Part shown: positions 47,572-56,382 of the stretch, in pieces
Position numbering within the stretch: position 1 is the first letter of the stretch
Layout: each line of letters begins with the position of its first letter
From: Flavobacterium litorale
GTDB lineage: Bacteria; Bacteroidota; Bacteroidia; Flavobacteriales; Flavobacteriaceae
Assembly: GCF_019613795.1 (NCBI RefSeq)
Contig: NZ_CP080429.1
Coordinates: 1,910,501 to 1,974,500, forward strand
Direction: 5' to 3'
DNA: 64,000 bases
Notes under the pieces: model-generated
What the model saw: only the letters and a program-made list of their open reading frames with translations
Told to the model about the DNA's origin: nothing
The model's database searches: none
Position numbers and translations under genes: made by a program

Positions 47572-47994
47572 TTATCGTAATCGGTCTACTGATTTTACGA
47601 GTTCTTCGTCCTTCTTGATAGCCCTATTGGCAAGGCTTATAAAAACGATAGAAACAATAGGGAGAATCAACCCAATACCCTTCTCAGAAACACCACTTTC
47701 AGATGCTGTTTCTCCGGATAAGCTTAGCGACTTGTAAACGAATAATCCTAATAAAATTAAATTTAATATTATGTTCAGCCTGCCCATCACAAACTGATTT
47801 TTTCTATTTTTGTACATCAGTATACTTACTGCGCTTAATGTTGTGCTACCTCCAAACAAGGCTATAAAAGCAACATTATTCAAAAAATAATAATCTGCAC
47901 CAGTTTCATCTATCCATAGCGGAAATAGAAAGGGAAGTACCCCTGATGCAATAAAAGCGATTAGTAAATATACGGTTTGTATTCTCTGTAACAT
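47572..47994 (-). CDS. DUF4293 membrane protein
   Basis: Integral membrane protein of about 140 residues with four hydrophobic helices (for example VYLLIAFIASGVLPFLFPLW, NNVAFIALFGG, LNIILNLILLGLFVY and GLILPIVSIVFISLA). The N terminus MLQRIQTVYLL from the ATG at 47994 is the conserved DUF4293 start; a longer frame to 48015 adds seven unconserved residues. The family is restricted largely to Bacteroidota and has no assigned function. It is divergent from rho, with the shared 183-base gap presumably holding both promoters. Confidence 0.88.
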   Translation of the reverse strand: MLQRIQTVYLLIAFIASGVLPFLFPLWIDETGADYYFLNNVAFIALFGGSTTLSAVSILMYKNRKNQFVMGRLNIILNLILLGLFVYKSLSLSGETASESGVSEKGIGLILPIVSIVFISLANRAIKKDEELVKSVDRLR

Positions 47995-48177
47995 TCTTGC
48001 AAATTTGCTCCACAAAAATATGCTTTCTTTTTAAAAAATACTATTGCAACTATAAATAAATTTTGTATTATTGCAAAAGCTATTCGCAACTACTTCATTC
48101 TAAGAATAGTTATACCTTCAAAAAAAGAACCCTACCACATTTTGAACACACTACACTAAATTTAACCAAAAATATAA

Positions 48178-50046
48178 ATGTTTGATATTTCTGAACTAAA
48201 AGAAATGAAGCTTCCTGAGCTTCAGGAAATTGCTAAAAAAGCAAAAATAAGCAAGTACAGAGGTTTAAAAAAAGATGATTTAATTTACCAGATTTTAGAC
48301 CAACAGGCTGCCGACCCAGAAGTGATAAAACCACTTTTTGATGAAACGGATGCTGAAACCAAACCAGCTACTGATGCTGAGCCTGTAAAACCAAAAAGAA
48401 CACGAACAACTAAAACGGTTAAAGCTACTCCTGTTGCAAAGAAACAGACAGAGAAAACTGCTGATAAAAAGCCTGTGGTTGTAAAAGAAGATGCAGTTAC
48501 CGAAGAGGTAAAACCAGCTACCGAAGAAAAAGCAACACCTGCTCGCAGACCTAGAGTAGCAAAAGCAGACAGTAAAGCAGCCGAAGCTACTACGGATAAT
48601 AAAGAAGAGGTTACAGCTAAGCAAGCAACACCTGCAAAAAATGAAACTGTACCTGTTAAGGATGTTGATAATGCAGATAAAAAGGATAGCAGACGCAAAA
48701 CAACGCCTGTAAAGGATAATAAGCCTGATGCTTCTGATACTAATAAAAAACCAAGACTTACGGAGGAGGAGCGCCAAGCACAAATAGAACGTGCTAATGC
48801 AAACAATCCTAACCATCCGAGTTACAAGAAAAACCAAAACAACCAAAACAACCAGAATAACCAAAACAACCAGAACAATCAAGGTGTGCAAAATAAGAAA
48901 CAGAATTTTCGTGAACCTGATTATGAGTTTGATGGTATTATAGAGAGTGAAGGTGTATTGGAAATGATGCCTGATGGGTATGGTTTTTTACGTTCGTCAG
49001 ATTATAATTATTTAGCATCTCCCGATGATATTTATTTATCCAATTCGCAAATACGCCTTTTTGGTCTTAAAACTGGCGATACCGTTAAAGGAGTAGTACG
49101 TCCGCCAAAAGAGGGCGAGAAATACTTTCCACTTGTACGTGTACTAAAAATAAATGGACACGACCCACAAGTAGTGCGTGATAGGGTTTCGTTTGAGCAC
49201 CTTACGCCACTTTTCCCAGAAGAAAAATTTAATCTTGCCGAAAGGCAAAGTACCATATCTACACGCATTATCGATTTGTTTTCGCCTATAGGTAAAGGGC
49301 AGCGTGGTATGATAGTAGCACAACCTAAAACAGGTAAAACCATGTTACTTAAGGATATAGCTAACTCTATAGCGGCAAACCATCCAGAAGTATACCTTAT
49401 TGTTTTACTGATTGATGAACGCCCAGAGGAGGTTACCGATATGCAGCGTAGTGTTAGGGGAGAGGTTATTGCCTCTACTTTTGATGAACCTGCCGACCGC
49501 CATGTAAAGGTGGCTAACATTGTTCTGGAAAAAGCAAAACGCCTTGTAGAGTGCGGGCATGATGTAGTAATTTTGTTAGATTCTATTACGCGCCTTGCCA
49601 GAGCTTATAATACGGTACAACCTGCATCGGGCAAAGTACTAAGTGGTGGTGTAGATGCAAATGCCTTACAAAAACCAAAACGCTTTTTTGGTGCAGCCCG
49701 TAATATAGAGGGGGGCGGTTCGTTAAGTATTATTGCTACCGCACTTACTGATACAGGCTCTAAAATGGATGAGGTTATTTTTGAAGAGTTTAAAGGTACA
49801 GGTAATATGGAGTTACAGTTGGATAGAAAAATATCCAACCGACGTATTTTCCCTGCTATCGACCTTACATCGTCGAGTACCCGTAGAGATGATATACTGC
49901 TTGATGATAAAACAATACAACGCATGTGGATAATGCGTAAGTACCTTGCCGATATGAATCCTGTTGAGGCTATGGACTTTATTAACGAGCGCTTTAAGAA
50001 AACAAGAAACAACGAGGAGTTTTTACTATCTATGAATGATGGTTAA
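48178..50046 (+). CDS. rho: Transcription termination factor Rho with long disordered insertion
   Basis: Hexameric RNA-dependent ATPase that ends transcripts; 622 residues, about 200 more than E. coli Rho. The start [18 protein letters not shown] is the Rho N-terminal (SAP-like) helical domain. Residues about 45-240 are a charged, Ala/Thr/Lys/Glu-rich low-complexity insertion ending in a stretch of NQN repeats (about 218-235). The RNA-binding cold-shock-like domain follows ([15 protein letters not shown]), then the ATPase with Walker [11 protein letters not shown] (K387), Walker [13 protein letters not shown], and the Q/R-loop region [21 protein letters not shown] strong terminator follows. 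Long insertions are typical of Bacteroidota Rho. Confidence 0.97.
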   Translation: MFDISELKEMKLPELQEIAKKAKISKYRGLKKDDLIYQILDQQAADPEVIKPLFDETDAETKPATDAEPVKPKRTRTTKTVKATPVAKKQTEKTADKKPVVVKEDAVTEEVKPATEEKATPARRPRVAKADSKAAEATTDNKEEVTAKQATPAKNETVPVKDVDNADKKDSRRKTTPVKDNKPDASDTNKKPRLTEEERQAQIERANANNPNHPSYKKNQNNQNNQNNQNNQNNQGVQNKKQNFREPDYEFDGIIESEGVLEMMPDGYGFLRSSDYNYLASPDDIYLSNSQIRLFGLKTGDTVKGVVRPPKEGEKYFPLVRVLKINGHDPQVVRDRVSFEHLTPLFPEEKFNLAERQSTISTRIIDLFSPIGKGQRGMIVAQPKTGKTMLLKDIANSIAANHPEVYLIVLLIDERPEEVTDMQRSVRGEVIASTFDEPADRHVKVANIVLEKAKRLVECGHDVVILLDSITRLARAYNTVQPASGKVLSGGVDANALQKPKRFFGAARNIEGGGSLSIIATALTDTGSKMDEVIFEEFKGTGNMELQLDRKISNRRIFPAIDLTSSSTRRDDILLDDKTIQRMWIMRKYLADMNPVEAMDFINERFKKTRNNEEFLLSMNDG

Positions 50047-50067
50047 TTAAAACGACTAATTGTATAT

Positions 50068-50101
50068 AAAAAAAGCCCACTCTGTAGAGTGGGCTTTTTT
50101 T
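50068..50101. terminator. Bidirectional terminator after rho
   Basis: A stem of about 15 bp (AAAAAAAGCCCACTC / GAGTGGGCTTTTTTT) with a 4-base loop, serving rho and the leftward gene at 50118. Confidence 0.9.
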
Positions 50102-50117
50102 GGAAGTAATATTTATA

Positions 50118-50768
50118 TTATTCTTTTACTATAATTACGGTTGCTTTAAAACCCGTAGCAAGATTCCATTGGTTTGATGATACCAATTGATCTTTATCAT
50201 CGTGTACCCTAAACTCGGCAGTATTAGGACCCGATGTTCCTTGGTTAAGTGCCACAAAATCTATTTTATTAAAACCAGGCTCTAATGTTATCTGTACGCC
50301 CCTAAAATTATTAGTTAATACAATTTCGGGTACTACAACGCGGTCGTTTACCATAACTTTAATCCTATCGCCATCCTCATATTCAAAATCCCGCGCCATT
50401 ACCCGCACAAATACGGCATTACTCCTGTGTTCACCAAAAAACTGGTTGCCTTTATATGCCTCGTTCGATTCTCCTCTGCGTTTTATTTTCACTCTATCCA
50501 TGTACTCACTACTACGGTTTACAAACTCGTCTTTCTGGTACATACTAAAATTATCATCGTTATTGTTTGCACCCACCACATAAGGTTTTATATACGATGG
50601 TAGGTTGGGTTCGTTATCCTTAAAAGGGCTCGCTGTAGTTACAGACGGTGTATTTGGGGTAGTAGTTTCGCCTTTGGGTACAGATATGCTACCCGTGTTG
50701 CTATCAAACTGGGCTTCAACGTTAATGGTTGCAAAAACCAAGAATATAAAAAGAAAAACTTTTTTCAT
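50118..50768 (-). CDS. Exported protein of unknown function
   Basis: I do not recognise this 216-residue exported protein. The ATG at 50768 gives a good signal peptide (MKKVFLFIFLVFATINVEAQ); a longer frame to 50789 adds seven unlikely residues. After a Thr/Pro/Ser-rich linker (about 25-60) the mature part is beta-rich (AVFVRVMARDFEYEDGD, DRIKVMVNDRVV), ending with a strand-rich segment (ATGFKATVIIVKE). The pattern suggests an extracellular immunoglobulin-like or carbohydrate-binding fold, which is inference. It is alone on its strand and ends at the rho terminator. Confidence 0.75.
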   Translation of the reverse strand: MKKVFLFIFLVFATINVEAQFDSNTGSISVPKGETTTPNTPSVTTASPFKDNEPNLPSYIKPYVVGANNNDDNFSMYQKDEFVNRSSEYMDRVKIKRRGESNEAYKGNQFFGEHRSNAVFVRVMARDFEYEDGDRIKVMVNDRVVVPEIVLTNNFRGVQITLEPGFNKIDFVALNQGTSGPNTAEFRVHDDKDQLVSSNQWNLATGFKATVIIVKE

Positions 50769-51063
50769 AATGCGCTGAATAATAAGCAAAATAACAAAAA
50801 ATGTATTACTTTTTGCTATACATTTAGGTGTTTTATGGTTTACTAAATTTATTAGGTTATGTTACTAGTTTCTTATCTTGCAAAAATAAAGCCAATATTT
50901 ATAAGTTATATACTATAATGTATTTATGTGGATACTGATAGGAACTTATATAGTACGCTTGGGTAAAAATTAAGGTAGTATAAATTGGAAGCAATTATTT
51001 TGGGTATGGCATCAAAGTATTAATCTCAATATCCCATATAAAGTTAAAATAATTAAATGCAAT
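50769..51063. other. Intergenic region without a visible gene
   Basis: About 300 AT-rich bases between two leftward genes. No credible reading frame, tRNA or repeat was seen. It should hold the promoter of the exported protein at 50118, but no TAnnTTTG box is clear. Confidence 0.5.
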
Positions 51064-51092
51064 AAAAAAGGCTGTATTACACAGCCTTTTTT
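51064..51092 (-). terminator. Terminator after the exported protein gene
   Basis: 12-bp stem AAAAAAGGCTGT/ACAGCCTTTTTT with a 5-base loop, immediately past the stop of the leftward gene at 51095. Confidence 0.88.
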
Positions 51093-51094
51093 AT

Positions 51095-51808
51095 TTATAG
51101 TTTTTTGTCACTCTTTTTAGTAATTTTTGCTATCCTTTTATCAAGGTCTTTCATTAGCTTATCCAGTGCACTTTCGCACATCGGCAGTAGTTTTTCGGGT
51201 TTCATTACGGGTACACCTCCAACCATTACACCTGTTTTTTTGGAGTTTGCATTTTCGTTAATGGTGAATACTTTTTTACCCGCTTTGTTGTAGAGTACTA
51301 TATTGGTGTATGCTCTCATTTTGGTAGTTGCGGTGCCACCTATACCAAAACCTTTATTCATTTCGAAGGTTATGAATACAAACATTATTCCATCTACATC
51401 ATTAAATATCTTAAGTAGCTCTGTTTCGTTATTTTTGCCATAATTGTGATTAATAGCGGTATATCCTTCTGCTACTACATAGCTCCCTGCTTCATGTCCT
51501 GGAGCATGCTCAGGTTTAAAACTTTGGTACTCAGTATTTCCAGTTACAGTTGCTTCTGATACCAGTTCAAACGGAAATTTCTTGGCATAATCGTTAAAAA
51601 ACTTGTCATGAAATTTATCAACCAATGGTTGTAAGTTAAATGTTGGGTCGTCCAATAGTTCTGCTATTAAGGCAGCACCGTCCATGCCAACATCTTTCAT
51701 GTCTATCTGTTTATCGGCATAAAACGTAACAACGGCCACTTTTTTCTTTTGAGCAGTAGCTGTTATACTAATTAAGATAATTGCAATTACGCATACTATT
51801 TTTTTCAT
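51095..51808 (-). CDS. Exported protein of unknown function
   Basis: I do not recognise this 237-residue protein. A signal peptide is visible (MKKIVCVIAIILISITATAQ, cleavage after AQ). The mature part starts with a beta-strand KKVAVVTFYADK, has a long amphipathic region (about 45-85), then a Gly-rich stretch (GFGIGGTATTKMRAYTN), and ends with lysine-rich helices (LDKLMKDLDKRIAKITKKSD). The early VAVVTFY strand is reminiscent of periplasmic proteins such as LpoB/CsgG-like scaffolds, but this is only a resemblance. It is leftward, monocistronic, and ends at its own terminator. Confidence 0.75.
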   Translation of the reverse strand: MKKIVCVIAIILISITATAQKKKVAVVTFYADKQIDMKDVGMDGAALIAELLDDPTFNLQPLVDKFHDKFFNDYAKKFPFELVSEATVTGNTEYQSFKPEHAPGHEAGSYVVAEGYTAINHNYGKNNETELLKIFNDVDGIMFVFITFEMNKGFGIGGTATTKMRAYTNIVLYNKAGKKVFTINENANSKKTGVMVGGVPVMKPEKLLPMCESALDKLMKDLDKRIAKITKKSDKKL

Positions 51809-51897
51809 AAGTATTTAGATGTATTGATTTATTTTGTAAATAAAAGTAAAAAAAATAACTATTTGTTGCTTTTTTACTTAAATCATAAAATTTTAAT

Positions 51898-52818
51898 CTA
51901 ACTATCTAAATTTTTACCGTCAGCAATATTTACTTGCATTTCGCTTAGTTTCTCGCCACCTTTAATGCCAAAGTCCAATGTACGTATTGGGAAAGGTATC
52001 ATAATATCATTATCGTCGTAGGCTTTCTTAATGTTCATAATCGCCTGACTACCTACTTTTTTATAGGTAATTTGCTCAGGATCGCTTATCCACATTCGTA
52101 TGGTAAAGTTGATAGAACTATCGCCAAACTCCTCAAAAAACATTGTTGTTTCGTCCCCTTTACTTTTGGATAACTCTTTAATGTTTTTTACTGCGTTAAG
52201 TGTAACTTCTTTCACTTTTTCTAAATCATCTCCGTATGATACGCCTACGCTTAAATCGAAACGACGTTTACCCAAATGCGAATAATTCTCTATAGGGTTT
52301 TGGAATACATCTTTGTTGGGTATTATAACAGTCTGTCCCTCAAACGTACGTATAACAGTATCGCGTAGGTTAACTTCTATTACTTTACCCATATAATCTT
52401 TTACTTCTACAACATCGCCTACTTTTACAGGTTTTCTGAATGATATAAAAATACCCGACATAAAGTTGGCTGCAATATCCTGAAAGGCAAACGCTAATGC
52501 CAAACCAAGTATACCAGCTCCTGCAAGTGCAGTAGAAACTGCTTTATCGAGGTTGAGTATGGTAAGTGCTGTAAATATAACTATACCTATAAAAATGAAA
52601 TAAATTATAGAAGCAAATAGGTTGTTTAGCGTAATGTTATGGGACACTTTTCTGATGAAGCGTAACGACCATTTTTTAATCCATTTTGCTACAAAAAAGC
52701 CAATAACTACTATTATTACTGCTAAAACCAAATTGGGTAGAATACCAATTAGTGTTTCTGCCCAGTTGCTTAGTTTCTCGGTAATGAGTTCTGAAATATC
52801 AGTAACGTTAAATTCCAT
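51898..52818 (-). CDS. MscS-family mechanosensitive channel
   Basis: Small-conductance mechanosensitive channel of the MscS family, 306 residues, relieving osmotic down-shock. Three membrane helices are visible (about 25-45, 65-85, 93-125), with the pore-lining third helix rich in Ala/Gly (ALAGAGILGLALAFAFQD). The cytoplasmic beta domain follows (VGDVVEVKDYMGKVIEVNL, FEGQTVIIPNKDVFQNPI), then the C-terminal mixed domain. The length is close to E. coli MscS (286 residues). It stands alone between recG and an exported unknown, all leftward, and probably has its own promoter. Confidence 0.95.
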   Translation of the reverse strand: MEFNVTDISELITEKLSNWAETLIGILPNLVLAVIIVVIGFFVAKWIKKWSLRFIRKVSHNITLNNLFASIIYFIFIGIVIFTALTILNLDKAVSTALAGAGILGLALAFAFQDIAANFMSGIFISFRKPVKVGDVVEVKDYMGKVIEVNLRDTVIRTFEGQTVIIPNKDVFQNPIENYSHLGKRRFDLSVGVSYGDDLEKVKEVTLNAVKNIKELSKSKGDETTMFFEEFGDSSINFTIRMWISDPEQITYKKVGSQAIMNIKKAYDDNDIMIPFPIRTLDFGIKGGEKLSEMQVNIADGKNLDS

Positions 52819-52927
52819 GTAAAAAAAATTAAATTTGCTCTATTTTACGGCTAAGCTAGAAAATGTTACGGAAAATCGCTACAACATTATAATAGTTTTA
52901 ACCTTGTTCTATAGGTGTACTTTTATG

Positions 52928-55018
52928 CTAGGATATATAATTCCAGATGCTTTTTTTCTTACTAATCGCTATAAAAGTGCGTCGTGTGGCAGCATGCTCT
53001 AGTTTGGCTAGGGCGGCATCTTCTTTCAATAATTTGATAGCATGGTGGCGTGCCAACCCAAGAATTTCCTTATCCTTAACTAAATCGGCTATTTGTAGGT
53101 TAAGTACCCCGCTTTGTTGCTTGCCCATAATATCGCCAGGGCCACGTAGTTTTAAATCTACTTCGGCAATTTCAAAACCATCGTTAGTGCGTACCATTGT
53201 TTCCATACGGGTTTTACTGTCGTTACTCAGTTTGTGGCTTGTCATTAATATACAATAGCTTTGTTCAGCACCACGCCCCACACGCCCACGTAGTTGGTGT
53301 AGTTGGCTCAACCCGAAACGCTCGGCACTTTCTACAACCATAACGCTGGCATTGGGTACGTTAACACCTACCTCTATTACCGTAGTAGCTACCATAATAT
53401 TGGTTTTACCTTTGGCAAAACGTTCCATCTCACTATCCTTTTCTGCAGGTTTCATTCGTCCGTGTACAATGCTTACGCTATACTGTGGCAACGGAAAGTC
53501 GCGCGAAATGCTTTCGTACCCATCCATCAAATCTTTATAGTCCATTTTATCGCTTTCCTCAATTAGTGGGTACACAATATATACCTGCCTGCCTTTTGCA
53601 ATTTCTTCACGTAAAAAAGCCCAAACTTTTAGCCTATTACTATCATAACGATGTACGGTTTTTATGGGTTTACGTCCTGGAGGTAATTCATCAATAATCG
53701 AAATATCCAAGTCGCCATACAAGCTCATAGCCAATGTACGGGGTATTGGTGTTGCCGTCATTACCAATACGTGTGGAGGTATTTCGTTTTTACGCCATAG
53801 TTTACTGCGTTGTTCTACACCAAAACGATGTTGCTCGTCTATAATAGCAAGCCCTAAGTTGTTAAACTGCACTTTGTCTTCTAGTAATGCGTGTGTGCCA
53901 ATAATTATGTTAAGGCTGCCATCTAGCAGGGCTTCGTGTATTACATTCCGCTCAGAAGTTTTAGTTGAACCTGTTAATAGTTGTATGGTAATACCCATGG
54001 GTTCGGCAAGCTCTTGTAGCCCTGTGTAGTGTTGGTTTGCCAGTATTTCGGTAGGTGCCATTAAGCAGGCCTGGAAACCATTATCTAACGCTAAAAGCAT
54101 GCTCATAAAGCCAACTATTGTTTTACCCGAGCCTACATCGCCTTGTAGCAAACGATTCATTTGGGCAGGGTTGCCCATATCATTCCTTATCTCTTTAATT
54201 ACTCTTTTTTGGGCATTAGTAAGTGCAAACGGTAAATGATTCTCGTAAAAATCGTTAAAATAGTTGCCTACACTGGTAAACGGATGCCCCTTTATTTTAT
54301 GCTTACGGATGAGGTTTTTAGAGATAAGTTGCAGCTGTATAAAAAACAGTTCCTCAAACTTTAGCCTAAACTGCGCTTTTGCCAATACATCGTTGCTCTT
54401 AGGGAAATGAATATTAAATAGTGCTGCATTTTTGGGTATAAGCTGTAGCTCATCTAGTAGGTTTGGTGGTAATGTTTCGCCAAACCTTGCCTGCGTTTCT
54501 ACAAATAGCTGCTGTACCATTTTATTCATTACCTTATTGGTAATACCACGTTGCGTTAGCTTTTCGGTACTGGGGTATAGGGGTTGCATGGCACTACGTA
54601 GGCTACTTTCGTGTTCGGTTAGCAGTTCCATTTCGGGGTGCACCATACTAAACATACCATTAAATGCATTGCATTTGCCAAATACCACATACGGTATGTT
54701 TATTTTTAGGTTTTCCCGTATCCATTTTTGCCCCTGAAACCATACCAACTCCATTTCGCCTGTATCGTCTACAAACTTAGCAACCATACGCTTGCCACGC
54801 TTTTGCTCAACCGTTTTAATGTTAATTACCTTACCTACAATTTGTACCTCGGCACTGCTTTGTTGCAGTTCGTTAATTTTATAGTAGCGCGTACGGTCGA
54901 TGTACCTATTCGGAAATAAATGGAGTAAATCGGCGTATTTATGAATACCCAACTCCTTGCGTAACAAATCGCCACGTGCAGGTCCTACACCCTTAAGGTA
55001 TTCTATAGGAGTTTCCAT
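52928..55018 (-). CDS. recG: ATP-dependent DNA helicase RecG
   Basis: RecG, 696 residues, which reverses stalled replication forks and branch-migrates Holliday junctions. The N-terminal wedge/OB region (about 1-200) begins METPIEYLKGVGPARGDLL. Helicase motifs follow in order: Walker A QGDVGSGKTIVG (about 300), DEQH in IIDEQHRFGVEQR, motif III ATPIPRTLA, motif V VATTVIEVGVNVPNA and motif VI QLHQLRGRVGRG. The C terminus is complete (IAISKKKSIWNYIS). It is 34 bases upstream of nothing on the same strand except a small lipoprotein gene that precedes it. Start is the conserved one. Confidence 0.97.
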   Translation of the reverse strand: METPIEYLKGVGPARGDLLRKELGIHKYADLLHLFPNRYIDRTRYYKINELQQSSAEVQIVGKVINIKTVEQKRGKRMVAKFVDDTGEMELVWFQGQKWIRENLKINIPYVVFGKCNAFNGMFSMVHPEMELLTEHESSLRSAMQPLYPSTEKLTQRGITNKVMNKMVQQLFVETQARFGETLPPNLLDELQLIPKNAALFNIHFPKSNDVLAKAQFRLKFEELFFIQLQLISKNLIRKHKIKGHPFTSVGNYFNDFYENHLPFALTNAQKRVIKEIRNDMGNPAQMNRLLQGDVGSGKTIVGFMSMLLALDNGFQACLMAPTEILANQHYTGLQELAEPMGITIQLLTGSTKTSERNVIHEALLDGSLNIIIGTHALLEDKVQFNNLGLAIIDEQHRFGVEQRSKLWRKNEIPPHVLVMTATPIPRTLAMSLYGDLDISIIDELPPGRKPIKTVHRYDSNRLKVWAFLREEIAKGRQVYIVYPLIEESDKMDYKDLMDGYESISRDFPLPQYSVSIVHGRMKPAEKDSEMERFAKGKTNIMVATTVIEVGVNVPNASVMVVESAERFGLSQLHQLRGRVGRGAEQSYCILMTSHKLSNDSKTRMETMVRTNDGFEIAEVDLKLRGPGDIMGKQQSGVLNLQIADLVKDKEILGLARHHAIKLLKEDAALAKLEHAATRRTFIAISKKKSIWNYIS

Positions 55019-55052
55019 GCGAGTCAGTTTGAAACACGAAGATAATTATAAA

Positions 55053-55580
55053 TTAGAAAAGTGTAACAGAAGTAGAGCAAATATTAGTTTCATCTGTATT
55101 TACAATACAAGTAGGGTTTTCCCTACATATCCAGGCAGGGTTTTCTGATTCATAATATAATCTTGGAAAACAGTTCTCGACACCTTCACAAGTAACATAA
55201 AATTGCATGTATATGTTGTCATCATCTTTAGCATTTTTCAGATATAATGCATTATCCTTTTTTACGACATATCTTACCATCTGTTTATTCACATCATTAC
55301 TGCTTAAATGTAAATAATAAAATGGAATTTTTTTTGAACCGACAGATGTCCCTTTTCTCAACTTAATTGTGTCAAAAAGCGGAGTATCTTCTGATAATGT
55401 TAAATTTATTCTATCTAAAATATTTTTTAAATCAACTATACAATGTATATCATTTTTAATTATATCAGCTATTTTAACCTCATCTTGTAAGCTCCAACTA
55501 TCATCGGTTGAACCACTCTTCTGTGAATGACAGCTTATGCATATTGATGCAAATAATATATTAACAAGTATATTCTTCAT
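55053..55580 (-). CDS. Small Cys-containing lipoprotein of unknown function
   Basis: I do not recognise this 175-residue predicted lipoprotein. The N terminus has a lipobox-like CISC (about residue 17) with HSQKSG after it. The mature part is polar, with cysteines at DIHCIVD, YVTCEGVENCFPR, AWICRENPTCIV and NICST, enough for several disulfides. It starts 34 bases upstream of recG and reads in the same direction, so it may be in the recG transcript. Codon use is more A/T-rich than in recG, and a second small Cys-containing lipoprotein lies divergently 150 bases away. Nothing indicates a specific role. Confidence 0.7.
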   Translation of the reverse strand: MKNILVNILFASICISCHSQKSGSTDDSWSLQDEVKIADIIKNDIHCIVDLKNILDRINLTLSEDTPLFDTIKLRKGTSVGSKKIPFYYLHLSSNDVNKQMVRYVVKKDNALYLKNAKDDDNIYMQFYVTCEGVENCFPRLYYESENPAWICRENPTCIVNTDETNICSTSVTLF

Positions 55581-55730
55581 ACGAAATTTTTTAGTTGAGT
55601 AAATTTAGTTTAATTATTTTTAACCAACGTTATATTTCAAGTTTTCACATAAAAAAATACAATTTAGTCTACTATTATACGAATTTTATTGTAGGTTTAT
55701 GGAATTATTAATCCAATTAAAAATTTAATT

Positions 55731-56282
55731 ATGGAAAAAAGAATTTTAGGAGTTTTTATAACTCTATTAGCAATCTTATCAACAGTGTTTGTAGCTTGTG
55801 AAACTGATTCATCGACTACTGAATCTAGTGAAGAATCTGTTATGATCAACAGTATTCCATCAAAATCAACACATGATGTTGATGGCAAATTACTCATAGG
55901 TTATTTTGATGATAATGATGATTTTATATTTATTACTAATCAAACGAATTTAATTAATAATTTGAACTATAATCTAGATTTGATACATAGAATAAATTCT
56001 TCGTATACTAAACTTGATGTATATAAAGATAATGGGACGGTTTTTATTCAAGCCTCTGGTACATCAAACTATAAATCAACCATATCTATGTCATTATCCT
56101 CTGGTGGTTCTTTTATTGCTGATGGTATTAGCTGTACCAGTCAAACTTGCTCTACCACAAATGGCTGCATACCTAAAGCCGATAAAAAATCTTGTACGGG
56201 GTGTACTCTTAATGATTGCACTAAGACTGTTACCGCAGTTTCTATGTTAGATAAAACTCTTAAACTTAGTGATGTTGAGTAA
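55731..56282 (+). CDS. Lipoprotein with C-terminal Cys-rich module
   Basis: Predicted lipoprotein of 183 residues, function unknown. The signal ends in a lipobox (TVFVAC, C23) followed by an acidic/Ser-rich spacer. The middle (about 50-125) is beta-rich and probably folded. The C-terminal 50 residues hold a compact Cys pattern: SCTSQTCSTTNGC, then SCTGCTLNDCTKT, that is CxxxxCxxxxxC plus CxxCxxxxC. This kind of spaced-cysteine tail recurs in small secreted proteins of Bacteroidota as I recall, with no established function. It is monocistronic with its own strong terminator and no neighbour on the same strand until the M1 gene. Confidence 0.72.
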   Translation: MEKRILGVFITLLAILSTVFVACETDSSTTESSEESVMINSIPSKSTHDVDGKLLIGYFDDNDDFIFITNQTNLINNLNYNLDLIHRINSSYTKLDVYKDNGTVFIQASGTSNYKSTISMSLSSGGSFIADGISCTSQTCSTTNGCIPKADKKSCTGCTLNDCTKTVTAVSMLDKTLKLSDVE

Positions 56283-56305
56283 AGTAAAATATTTTTAAAT
56301 TTATT

Positions 56306-56343
56306 AAATAAAAGAGGGGTATAATTATACCCCTCTTTTATTT
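56306..56343 (+). terminator. Terminator after the Cys-rich lipoprotein gene
   Basis: A long, almost perfect palindrome (AAATAAAAGAGGGGTATAATTATACCCCTCTTTTATTT arms, given here as two halves of 19 bases) with a GC-rich core of four G-C pairs and a terminal T-run. Confidence 0.85.
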
Positions 56344-56358
56344 AATAAATTACTTAAG

Positions 56359-56366
56359 TATATTTG
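56359..56366 (+). promoter_or_regulatory. Possible -7 box for the M1 aminopeptidase gene
   Basis: TATATTTG matches TAnnTTTG, 16 bases before the ATG. No good -33 TTG partner is visible. Confidence 0.45.
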
Positions 56367-56382
56367 TAAAAGCGAAACTGTA

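Noticed and set aside
48832..48885. Tandem-like repeats as a possible CRISPR or VNTR
   Set aside because: They are imperfect, in frame and code for NQN units inside rho; not a CRISPR array.
48285..48891. Minus-strand frames opposite the Rho insertion
   Set aside because: They are the complement of low-complexity coding sequence; composition (Phe/Ser/Leu runs) is an artefact.
55038..55045. TATCTTCG on the minus strand as a recG promoter
   Set aside because: It resembles the -7 box but has a mismatch (TTCG), and I saw no -33 element.
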